A stretch of DNA of 5,685 nucleotides. Origin: Pseudomonadota bacterium. GTDB taxonomy: Bacteria > Pseudomonadota > Gammaproteobacteria > Enterobacterales > Enterobacteriaceae. Position 1 is the first letter of the stretch; each line of letters begins with the position of its first letter. The DNA is taken from NCBI GenBank assembly GCA_023454395.1, contig JAEYFY010000102.1, positions 1 through 5,685 on the forward strand, read 5' to 3'. The notes under the pieces are model-generated. The model was not told the DNA's origin. It made no database searches and saw only the letters and a list, made by a program, of their open reading frames with translations. Positions 1 through 5,685 of this stretch are shown one piece after another. Position numbers and translations under genes: made by a program.

Positions 1-71
1 AAGGTAAATACGTTCCACACTTTAAGCCAGGTAAAGAGTTACGTGACCGTGTAAATATTTATACGGAATAA
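1..71 (+). CDS. ihfB: Integration host factor subunit beta, 3' end only
   Basis: This is the C-terminal end of the beta subunit of IHF, the heterodimeric nucleoid protein that bends DNA sharply at specific sites and helps recombination, replication and transcription. Only the last 22 codons are present: the first complete codon is at position 3 and the TAA stop is at 69-71. The residues read GKYVPHFKPGKELRDRVNIY followed by TE. They match the E. coli IhfB C-terminus (...ELRDRANIYG) with an A-to-V change and TE in place of the final G, so the protein should be about one residue longer than the 94-aa E. coli one. The DNA-intercalating beta-arm lies outside the window. A terminator follows 40 bp downstream, and the next gene is comEC, as in enterobacteria. 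The identity is secure despite the short stretch because this tail is very conserved and the neighbours agree. The related subunits IhfA and HU have different C-terminal tails. Confidence 0.93.
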   Translation, partial: GKYVPHFKPGKELRDRVNIYTE

Positions 72-111
72 TAACTCCTGTCGAAATGGCACGATGTTAG
101 TTAACTTTCTC

Positions 112-139
112 AAAAACGGTGCTTAGGTGCCGTTTTTTT
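112..139 (+). terminator. Rho-independent terminator of ihfB
   Basis: The arm AAAAACGG (112-119) pairs with CCGTTTTT (130-137). The stem can be extended inward by U-G, G-U and C-G pairs to leave the four-base loop TTAG (123-126). Seven Ts run from 133 to 139. The site lies 40 bp after the ihfB stop, so it should end the ihfB transcript. The A-run on the left arm means the reverse strand also has a T-run after the stem, so the structure could work in both directions. Confidence 0.88.
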
Positions 140-372
140 ATTATCAATTATTATGACGTTTAGTGTATTTTTCTGCTCTCTAATCTTTTCCAATCTTTTA
201 TGTCTCATCTTGAATTGATTAATTTGCTCTATTTATTTTATCTCTCTAGTACTTACCTTTCTTGCTCCTTCTTTACTACTGTATTCTGCTTTAGTGGTAA
301 TTTCTCTATTTAATTACCTGTATCACTTAGTTGTTTTGTTTTTTACGAGTTTCTTCGCAAAATTTATTGTAT

Positions 373-401
373 GTAACAAGAGATCTTTTTCTTTTTATAA
401 A
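373..401 (+). promoter_or_regulatory. Candidate sigma70 promoter for comEC
   Basis: The -10 element TATAAA (396-401) matches the consensus at 5 of 6 positions. The -35 element GTAACA (373-378) matches at 4 of 6, with an ideal 17-bp spacer. Transcription would start near 408, giving a leader of about 75 nt to the chosen comEC start at 483. The ihfB terminator upstream means comEC needs a promoter in this gap, and this is the best-scoring pair I could find by eye. In such AT-rich DNA, -10-like hexamers are common, so this is a moderate call only. Confidence 0.38.
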
Positions 402-446
402 GCATCGCTAAAAAATGACCTAAAAGTCTTTCTTTAACTAAATGGT

Positions 447-460
447 AATATCATGATATT
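447..460. repeat. Perfect 14-bp palindrome upstream of comEC
   Basis: AATATCATGATATT reads identically on both strands and has no central spacer. Without a loop it cannot form a good RNA hairpin, so if functional it is more likely a site for a dimeric DNA-binding protein. It would lie in the transcribed leader downstream of the candidate -10 element, 22 bp before the comEC ATG. I do not recognise it as the operator of a particular regulator. A match of this length by chance in an AT-rich window of this size is quite possible. Confidence 0.4.
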
Positions 461-482
461 TAAAGAATGATTGAAGGTAAGG

Positions 483-2861
483 ATGCTGGAAATGATTTTA
501 TTAAATCGGATGATAAATTTTTTTGAGTTAAGGATGGTATCAATAAAACGGAAGTGCTTTCATTCAGCTTATTTTCAAAAACTCTATTTCACAAAGTTAA
601 CTTTAGATAATATTGCTTTAGCAATGATATTAGGTTGCTTACCGTTATTAGTTCAACATACACTTTTTAGCCAAACTATTTATTCTATTATTATTCTTGT
701 TGCACTATTTCTATTATTTGTTCCTTTTTGCTCATTCCGATTTTTAGCGATATCTCTATTTTTCTGGGTTTATTCAAATATGGTTGCGTCATCGTTAATG
801 ACAAGAACGGAACAGTTTGCTGATAACATAGCAACACTTGAAACCAACGTTATGGAGTATCGTCAATTAACAGATGGTAACGTTATTATCAAAATACCTA
901 TTACGAAAAAAACGCTCTTTTCATCATCTGTTTATGCTAACGTGTATTGGCGAAATCCACCTAAAAATATAGCAGTAGGGCAATATTGGAAGTTTAAAAT
1001 TCGATTCAGAGCTGTACATAGCTATTTAAATGAAGGTGGGTTTGATAGCCAAAAATATGCCGTTTCTATGAAAGAAACGTTAGCGGGTAAAGTGATGACC
1101 GCTAAGTTTATCCAAGATGATATATCACTGCGTACTCAACTTATTCAGACTATCTCCGCTTATTGGCAAGCAGCAAAAAATAAAGGTGAAATTATTGCTT
1201 TAGTTTTAGGCGATAAACGATATATCGAACCTGAGAAAAAAGATCTTTATATGAAAACAGGAGTTGCACATTTAATTGTGATATCAGGTTTACATATAGG
1301 TTTAGCTGCCTTTGCTGGTTGGGTTATTGCAAGAGGTATTCAATTTCTTTTTCCTATAAGGTGGATTAATCCACAGTTTCCATTAGTTATCGCTTGGCTA
1401 TGTGGTATTTTCTATGCTGCGTTATCAGGTTGGGGAATACCCGCTACAAGAGCTATTATTGGATTAACCGTTTGGGTGATTTTGCATTGGGGGAGCCGAT
1501 TATTTTTACCTTGGCAATGGGCGCTTTGGAGTGCTTCACTCATTCTTATTGTAGAACCTCTTGCTATACTTTCAGCCAGTTTCTGGCTTTCATTTTCTGC
1601 TGTATTCGCCATTATTTTTTGGTATTGGATGTACCCATTAAAAACTAAATATAATTATCAAAAGCGGTGGTTTATTTTAAGATTGATACATTTACAATTT
1701 GGTTTATTAATTATTTTATTACCATTTCAATTATATTTATTTAATGGTGCTAATTTTTTTAGTTTCATCGTTAATTTATGGGCAGTTCCTGTTATTTCTT
1801 TTATTACTGTGCCGTTAATAATGATTGGATTATTGACATTTTTTCTCTCATTTTTACAACCGATAATTTGGCATTGGGTTGATCTTTCTATTAATCTTGC
1901 TTTTTGGTGTGTGCCATTATTTTTACCATTTTGGCAAGATAGCGGTGCTATCCCTTTATTATTAGGGTTTTTGGGAATAGGTATTATTTTAGTCATCAAA
2001 ATGTCATGGTGGCATCATCATTTTATTTGTATTGTGGCTATTGCGACGATTATATATTGTGAATTCTCAACTTCTTCACGCTATCAATGGCGAATGTCTA
2101 TGCTAGATGTTGGACATGGTTTGGCGGTTATTATTGAAAAAGAAGGGGAGGCGATTATTTATGACACCGGAATACGTTGGCGAAATGGTGGTTCAATTGT
2201 AAAAAGTGTCATTATTCCTTATTTAAAAAGCCATCGGCTTAAACCTGTTGCACTGATAATTAGTCATGATCATCTTGATCATACGGGTGGTATGAAGGAT
2301 TTAATAAAAGCTTATCCTAACTTAAGCATTCGCAGTAGTTTTGACGCTCCTTCGCATTTACCTTGCTTAAGCAATAAATCATGGCAGTGGAAAGATCTTC
2401 AATTTGATGCATTATGGCCACCGAATAAATCACTCTCCCCGAAGAATAATCAATCCTGTGTGATTAATATCAGCGATGGTAAGCACAATATTCTTTTGAC
2501 GGGAGATATAGAAAAAGAAGCTGAAGCCTCATTAGTAAGAGTAAAAAAAGAACAACTGAAGGCAGATGTTTTACAAGTTCCTCATCATGGCAGTCAAACA
2601 TCATCCACATTGATGTTTATTCAAGCAGTATCACCCAAATTTGCGCTTGTTTCTGCTGCTCGTTATAGCCCTTGGCGTTTACCTTCTGATAAAGTGCATC
2701 ATCGTTATAAAAAAGAAGCTATTAACTGGCTAACAACCTCTATTAGTGGGCAAGTTTCTATCGAGTTTAATCAAGATAATATTGATGTATTTACCTATAG
2801 ACGAGATATTTTACCTCGTTGGTATCATCAGTGGTTTGGTGTTTTGACGTTTCCCGAGTAG
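483..2861 (+). CDS. comEC: ComEC/Rec2 family DNA internalization protein (YcaI)
   Basis: This is an inner-membrane channel protein of the ComEC/Rec2 family, which carries single-stranded DNA into the cytoplasm in competent bacteria. Residues are counted from TTG 471. Hydrophobic helices lie at about 46-105, followed by a soluble segment resembling the ComEC N-terminal domain (about 112-225). A multi-helix Competence domain (about 235-530) contains LVLGDKR (244-250), GVAHLIVISGLHIG (264-277) and GIPATRA (322-328). The C-terminal metallo-beta-lactamase-like domain (541 to the end) has LDVGHG (545-550), DTG (565-567), HDHLDH (599-604), TGD (677-679) and PHHGS (704-708). Nothing is truncated or frameshifted. 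ATG 483 gives 792 aa and has GAAGG five bases upstream, so I chose it over TTG 471 and ATG 534. E. coli YcaI is about 754 aa and begins near residue 43 here, where no start codon exists. The role in this organism is unproven. msbA follows after 36 bp. Confidence 0.92.
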   Translation: MLEMILLNRMINFFELRMVSIKRKCFHSAYFQKLYFTKLTLDNIALAMILGCLPLLVQHTLFSQTIYSIIILVALFLLFVPFCSFRFLAISLFFWVYSNMVASSLMTRTEQFADNIATLETNVMEYRQLTDGNVIIKIPITKKTLFSSSVYANVYWRNPPKNIAVGQYWKFKIRFRAVHSYLNEGGFDSQKYAVSMKETLAGKVMTAKFIQDDISLRTQLIQTISAYWQAAKNKGEIIALVLGDKRYIEPEKKDLYMKTGVAHLIVISGLHIGLAAFAGWVIARGIQFLFPIRWINPQFPLVIAWLCGIFYAALSGWGIPATRAIIGLTVWVILHWGSRLFLPWQWALWSASLILIVEPLAILSASFWLSFSAVFAIIFWYWMYPLKTKYNYQKRWFILRLIHLQFGLLIILLPFQLYLFNGANFFSFIVNLWAVPVISFITVPLIMIGLLTFFLSFLQPIIWHWVDLSINLAFWCVPLFLPFWQDSGAIPLLLGFLGIGIILVIKMSWWHHHFICIVAIATIIYCEFSTSSRYQWRMSMLDVGHGLAVIIEKEGEAIIYDTGIRWRNGGSIVKSVIIPYLKSHRLKPVALIISHDHLDHTGGMKDLIKAYPNLSIRSSFDAPSHLPCLSNKSWQWKDLQFDALWPPNKSLSPKNNQSCVINISDGKHNILLTGDIEKEAEASLVRVKKEQLKADVLQVPHHGSQTSSTLMFIQAVSPKFALVSAARYSPWRLPSDKVHHRYKKEAINWLTTSISGQVSIEFNQDNIDVFTYRRDILPRWYHQWFGVLTFPE

Positions 2862-2864
2862 AAT
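2836..2864 (+). promoter_or_regulatory. Candidate internal promoter for msbA-lpxK
   Basis: A -10-like TAGAAT (2859-2864, 5 of 6 consensus positions) begins exactly on the comEC TAG stop codon. Seventeen bases upstream is a weak -35, TTGGTG (2836-2841), matching at 3 of 6. A better -35 hexamer, TTGACG (2844-2849), is nearby but has no -10 at proper spacing. Transcription from the paired elements would start near 2871 and leave a leader of about 27 nt before msbA. A separate promoter would make sense because msbA and lpxK are essential in E. coli while comEC is not. The sequence evidence alone is modest. Confidence 0.33.
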
Positions 2865-2897
2865 GTCCGGCTAATTATTAAAAGTTTGGTAATATAT

Positions 2898-4643
2898 ATG
2901 AATGATATAGATCTATCAACGTGGCAAACATTCCGCCGCCTATGGCCAATGATCCGACTTTTCAAAGCGGGTTTAATCACTGCTGCAATTGCACTAATTA
3001 TCAATGCGGGTGTGGATGCATTTATGATTTCTTTATTAAAACCGCTTCTTGATGAAGGTTTTGGTAAAGCCAGCAATGACGTATTAAAATGGATGCCGTT
3101 TGCCGTTATTGGACTGATAGTTCTGCGTGGTATATCTAACTTTATTTCAAGTTACTGTCTTTCTTGGGTATCAGGAAAAGTAGTAATGAATATGCGTCGC
3201 CGACTGTTTTCTCATATTATGGGAATGCCGGTGAGCTTTTTCGATCAGCAATCAACAGGGACTTTACTCTCTCGTATCACATATGATTCAGAACAAGTTG
3301 CCTCTTCATCATCAGGTGCATTAATTACTGTTGTCCGTGAAGGTGCTTATATCATCGGGCTATTCTGTTTGATGTTTTACTATAGCTGGCAATTATCTCT
3401 GATCCTCATCGTTATTGCGCCTATTGTTGCTGTTGTTATCCGTTTAGTATCGACTCGTTTTAGAACGATCAGTAAACGAATTCAAAATAGTATGGGGCAA
3501 GTGACCACTAGTGCAGAACAAATGCTAAAAGGGCATAAAGAAGTTCTGATTTTTAATGGTCAAGAAGTTGAAAATAAACGCTTTAATCATGTGAGTAATC
3601 ATATTCGCCGTCAAGGTATGCGTATGGTTGTTGCGTCATCAATTTCAGATCCTATTATTCAATTGATTGCTTCTTTCGCATTAGCATTTGTCCTGTATGC
3701 AGCAAGCTTCCCTGAAATTATGGATACATTAACAGCGGGTACAATAACGGTTGTTTTCTCCTCAATGGTTGCATTAATGCGCCCATTGAAATCGCTGACT
3801 AATGTGAATGCTCAATTTCAGCGTGGTATGGCTGCTTGTCAAACACTATTTGCTATCCTCGATATGGAGCAAGAAAAAGACACTGGTAAGCTTGAACTGA
3901 AAAAACCAACAGGTGATATTGAGTTTCGTAATGTCACTTTCCAATATGTCACAAAAGATACGCCAGCACTGAAAAACATGTCATTTACTATTCCAGCAGG
4001 AAAAACTGTTGCATTAGTTGGACGTTCAGGTTCAGGTAAATCTACTATCGCTAACCTGATCACACGTTTTTATGACATTAATGAAGGTGAGATATTGATT
4101 AATGGTCATGATATTCGTGAATACACATTGAAATCTTTGCGTAACCAAGTCGCACTAGTTTCTCAAAATGTTCACCTTTTTAATGAAACTGTGGCAAACA
4201 ATATCGTCTATGCTTGTGAAGAACAGTATACCCGTGAAGATATTGAAAAAGCGGCGAAAATGGCTCATGCGATGGATTTTATCCAGAAAATGGATAAAGG
4301 CTTAGATACTGAAATTGGTGAAAATGGTGTGTTACTTTCAGGTGGACAACGTCAGCGTATTGCAATTGCAAGAGCGTTACTGCGAGATTCACCAATTCTT
4401 ATTCTTGATGAGGCAACATCAGCACTAGATACAGAATCAGAGCGTGCTATCCAGTCAGCACTTGATGAACTACAGAAGAATAGAACTTCTTTAGTGATTG
4501 CTCACCGTTTATCAACTATTGAAAAAGCGGATGAAATATTAGTTATTGAAGACGGTGAAATTATTGAACGTGGCGCACACCTTGATTTGATTGAGAAAAA
4601 AGGTATTTATGCTCAACTTCACAGGATGCAATTTGGCAAATGA
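2898..4643 (+). CDS. msbA: Lipid A export ABC transporter MsbA (ATPase/permease)
   Basis: MsbA is the homodimeric inner-membrane ABC exporter that flips core lipid A from the cytoplasmic to the periplasmic leaflet, feeding the Lpt pathway. The six-helix transmembrane domain fills about residues 20-320, with TM1 near 24-46 and TM2 near 64-87. The ATPase domain follows from about 340: Walker [10 protein letters not shown] (375-383), Q-loop Gln423, signature LSGGQ (480-484), Walker B with Asp504-Glu505 (catalytic Glu), and His536 of the switch loop. Arg77, Arg147 and Lys298 correspond to the E. coli basic residues Arg78, Arg148 and Lys299 linked to lipid A binding. ATG 2898 gives 581 aa, against 582 in E. 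coli, and starts [10 protein letters not shown] like the E. coli protein. An in-frame TTG at 2886 would add four residues without homology. The ribosome binding site is weak (only GGT at 2888-2890). The gene overlaps lpxK by 4 bp. Confidence 0.98.
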   Translation: MNDIDLSTWQTFRRLWPMIRLFKAGLITAAIALIINAGVDAFMISLLKPLLDEGFGKASNDVLKWMPFAVIGLIVLRGISNFISSYCLSWVSGKVVMNMRRRLFSHIMGMPVSFFDQQSTGTLLSRITYDSEQVASSSSGALITVVREGAYIIGLFCLMFYYSWQLSLILIVIAPIVAVVIRLVSTRFRTISKRIQNSMGQVTTSAEQMLKGHKEVLIFNGQEVENKRFNHVSNHIRRQGMRMVVASSISDPIIQLIASFALAFVLYAASFPEIMDTLTAGTITVVFSSMVALMRPLKSLTNVNAQFQRGMAACQTLFAILDMEQEKDTGKLELKKPTGDIEFRNVTFQYVTKDTPALKNMSFTIPAGKTVALVGRSGSGKSTIANLITRFYDINEGEILINGHDIREYTLKSLRNQVALVSQNVHLFNETVANNIVYACEEQYTREDIEKAAKMAHAMDFIQKMDKGLDTEIGENGVLLSGGQRQRIAIARALLRDSPILILDEATSALDTESERAIQSALDELQKNRTSLVIAHRLSTIEKADEILVIEDGEIIERGAHLDLIEKKGIYAQLHRMQFGK

Positions 4644-5629
4644 TTGAACGGATTTGGTCTGGTAAATCTTGGTTTTATATCCTATTGCTTCCATTCTCAT
4701 GGTTGTATGGCGCGATCACACTGTTAAGGCGCTTTGCATATCAGAAAGGATGGTTAGCATCATGGAAAGCTCCCGTTCCTGTTGTGATTGTTGGCAATTT
4801 AACCGCAGGTGGAAATGGCAAAACACCTGTTGTGATATGGCTTGTTGAGCAATTAATACAGCAGGGATTTAAACCAGGTGTTGTGTCTCGTGGTTACGGC
4901 GGGAAATCAGACCATTATCCATTACTTTTGACATCCGAAACATCACCTTCCATGGCAGGTGATGAGCCTGTATTGATTCATCATCGAACAGGCGCTCCCG
5001 TTGCGGTTGCACCTAACCGACGAGATGCCGTGAAAGCATTATTAGCTCAATACGAGCTTGATGTGATCATCACTGATGATGGTTTACAGCATTATGCATT
5101 ACAGCGTAATTATGAAATTGTTGTTATTGATGGCCAACGTCGGTTTGGTAATGGCTGGTGGTTACCAGCAGGGCCTATGCGGGAGCGTGCAGGGCGCTTA
5201 AATTCAGTAGATGCAATTATCGTTAATGGTGGAGTAAGCCAAGGTGACGAGATAGGCATGGTGCTAGAGGGTGATATTGCTGTTAATCTTAAAACGGGTG
5301 AAAAGAAACCCGTTCAGCAAATTAAAAAGGCTGTTGCTATCGCTGGAATTGGTCATCCACCTCGATTTTTTAACTCTTTACATGCAAAAGGGATTGAGTT
5401 AATCACAACAAAAGCATTTAGTGATCATAGTGATTATAGCGCTCAAGAATTACAGGGCTTAACACCTGATTTAGAACCCCTTATTATGACAGAAAAGGAT
5501 GCCGTTAAATGCCAGCATTTTGCGCAAGATAATTGGTGGTATTTGCCCGTTAGCGCTAAATTAAATAGTCAATCTGTGCTAAAACAAGTCAGCAATTTAA
5601 TTTACGGCTCGAAAAAAACTTGTATCTGA
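4640..5629 (+). CDS. lpxK: Tetraacyldisaccharide 4'-kinase LpxK
   Basis: LpxK is a membrane-associated P-loop kinase that transfers the ATP gamma-phosphate to the 4' position of tetraacyldisaccharide 1-phosphate, giving lipid IVA in the Raetz pathway. An N-terminal hydrophobic stretch (about residues 10-34) probably anchors it to the inner membrane. The Walker A region reads [11 protein letters not shown] (52-62), with Lys61 as the P-loop lysine. GDEP (107-110) carries the Asp-Glu pair implicated in catalysis in Aquifex LpxK, and TDDGLQH (145-151) is the conserved acidic motif tied to magnesium binding. Other family blocks are [30 protein letters not shown] and MTEKDAVKC (from Met283). At 329 aa it is one residue longer than E. 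coli LpxK. Its ATG shares the ATGA overlap with the msbA stop, and the nearest purine-rich motif (AGGA at 4623-4626) is 13 bases away. Translation therefore probably depends on coupling to msbA. Confidence 0.98.
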   Translation: MIERIWSGKSWFYILLLPFSWLYGAITLLRRFAYQKGWLASWKAPVPVVIVGNLTAGGNGKTPVVIWLVEQLIQQGFKPGVVSRGYGGKSDHYPLLLTSETSPSMAGDEPVLIHHRTGAPVAVAPNRRDAVKALLAQYELDVIITDDGLQHYALQRNYEIVVIDGQRRFGNGWWLPAGPMRERAGRLNSVDAIIVNGGVSQGDEIGMVLEGDIAVNLKTGEKKPVQQIKKAVAIAGIGHPPRFFNSLHAKGIELITTKAFSDHSDYSAQELQGLTPDLEPLIMTEKDAVKCQHFAQDNWWYLPVSAKLNSQSVLKQVSNLIYGSKKTCI

Positions 5630-5685
5630 TCTGAAACAATGATATTTATAGTGGAAATCAGGATAGCGTTACATAAAAGATTACC
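5630..5685. other. Sequence after lpxK, no supported feature
   Basis: These 56 bases contain no terminator (no stem followed by a T-run) and no supported gene. A frame opened by ATG 5639 runs to the window edge for 15 codons but has no Shine-Dalgarno sequence. TATAGT at 5647-5652 resembles a -10 element, but no -35 element stands at a usable distance. In E. coli, ycaQ, ycaR and kdsB lie downstream of lpxK, but none is recognisable here. Confidence 0.45.

Larger units (their letters stand above)
140..482. other. Intergenic region between ihfB terminator and comEC
   Basis: No gene is convincing in these 343 bases. Over 161-360 the + strand is about 71% pyrimidine by hand count, with C (38) well above G (21). 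Two short open frames start at ATG 153 (21 codons) and ATG 200 (37 codons). Neither has a Shine-Dalgarno sequence, and their hydrophobic content is what a T/C-rich sequence encodes by default. The promoter-proximal part holds a sigma70-like promoter (373-401) and a perfect palindrome (447-460), described separately. I see no tRNA, riboswitch fold or second terminator. Confidence 0.6.

Noticed and set aside
142..154. Possible IHF binding site (TATCAA followed by an AT-rich tract), interesting next to ihfB.
   Set aside because: The consensus WATCAANNNNTTR fails in the TTR part (TAT at 152-154). The match to TATCAA alone is too common in AT-rich DNA.
153..218. 21-codon hydrophobic open frame starting at ATG 153.
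   Set aside because: It lies just after the ihfB terminator, has no ribosome binding site or promoter of its own, and is explained by base composition.
200..313. 37-codon open frame starting at ATG 200, rich in L, F, S and Y, possibly a small membrane protein.
   Set aside because: There is no Shine-Dalgarno sequence in the pyrimidine-rich DNA before it, and the hydrophobic composition follows directly from the T/C bias of the region. No recognisable homologue.
1394..1648. 84-codon open frame inside comEC on the + strand.
   Set aside because: It is an out-of-frame shadow of the conserved Competence domain, with no ribosome binding site and no family features.
1727..1999. Open frames on the - strand within comEC, msbA and the comEC-msbA junction (1412-1612, 1727-1999, 2828-3076, 3839-4063).
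   Set aside because: Each lies antisense to strongly conserved coding sequence, lacks recognisable domains, and is expected from codon composition of the real genes.
5623..5664. Imperfect inverted repeat (TATCTGAT and ATCAGGATA) around the end of lpxK as a possible terminator.
   Set aside because: The arms are short with a bulge, the loop is about 26 nt, and there is no T-run downstream.
5639..5685. Start of a downstream gene at ATG 5639.
   Set aside because: Only 15 codons are visible, with no Shine-Dalgarno sequence and no similarity to the starts of YcaR, YcaQ or KdsB as I recall them.

Overview
The window is AT-rich chromosomal DNA from a gammaproteobacterium. The gene order ihfB - comEC (ycaI) - msbA - lpxK, all on the + strand, is the one known from Escherichia coli and its relatives. 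The MsbA and LpxK proteins align almost residue for residue with my memory of the E. coli versions. The low G+C, the many TTA/ATT/AAA codons and the IHF-beta C-terminus ending in ...VNIYTE instead of ...ANIYG suggest a low-GC member of the Morganellaceae. Proteus is my best guess and Providencia is possible. This assignment is inferred from composition and recalled homologues, not from a search.

Layout: positions 1-71 hold the last 22 codons of ihfB, followed by a rho-independent terminator at 112-139. Positions 140-482 carry no convincing gene. This gap is strongly pyrimidine-rich over 161-360, then holds a plausible sigma70 promoter (373-401) and a perfect 14-bp palindrome (447-460) just upstream of comEC. 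comEC (about 483-2861) encodes a full-length ComEC/Rec2-type DNA-uptake channel with an intact metallo-beta-lactamase-like domain. msbA (2898-4643) follows after 36 bp, with a possible promoter of its own across the comEC stop codon. lpxK (4640-5629) overlaps msbA by 4 bp (ATGA). The last 56 bases are intergenic or the edge of an unseen gene.

Functionally, msbA and lpxK form a lipid A unit. LpxK adds the 4'-phosphate to make lipid IVA, and MsbA flips the finished lipid A core across the inner membrane. comEC is in the same transcriptional direction but is not functionally linked in any established way. Its position beside msbA-lpxK is an old conserved neighbourhood, also seen around rec2 in Haemophilus.

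I looked for a novel system and did not find one. This is a conserved housekeeping region. The points worth a second look are the comEC leader, the uncertain ComEC start, the intact catalytic residues of ComEC, and the candidate promoter serving the essential msbA-lpxK pair.
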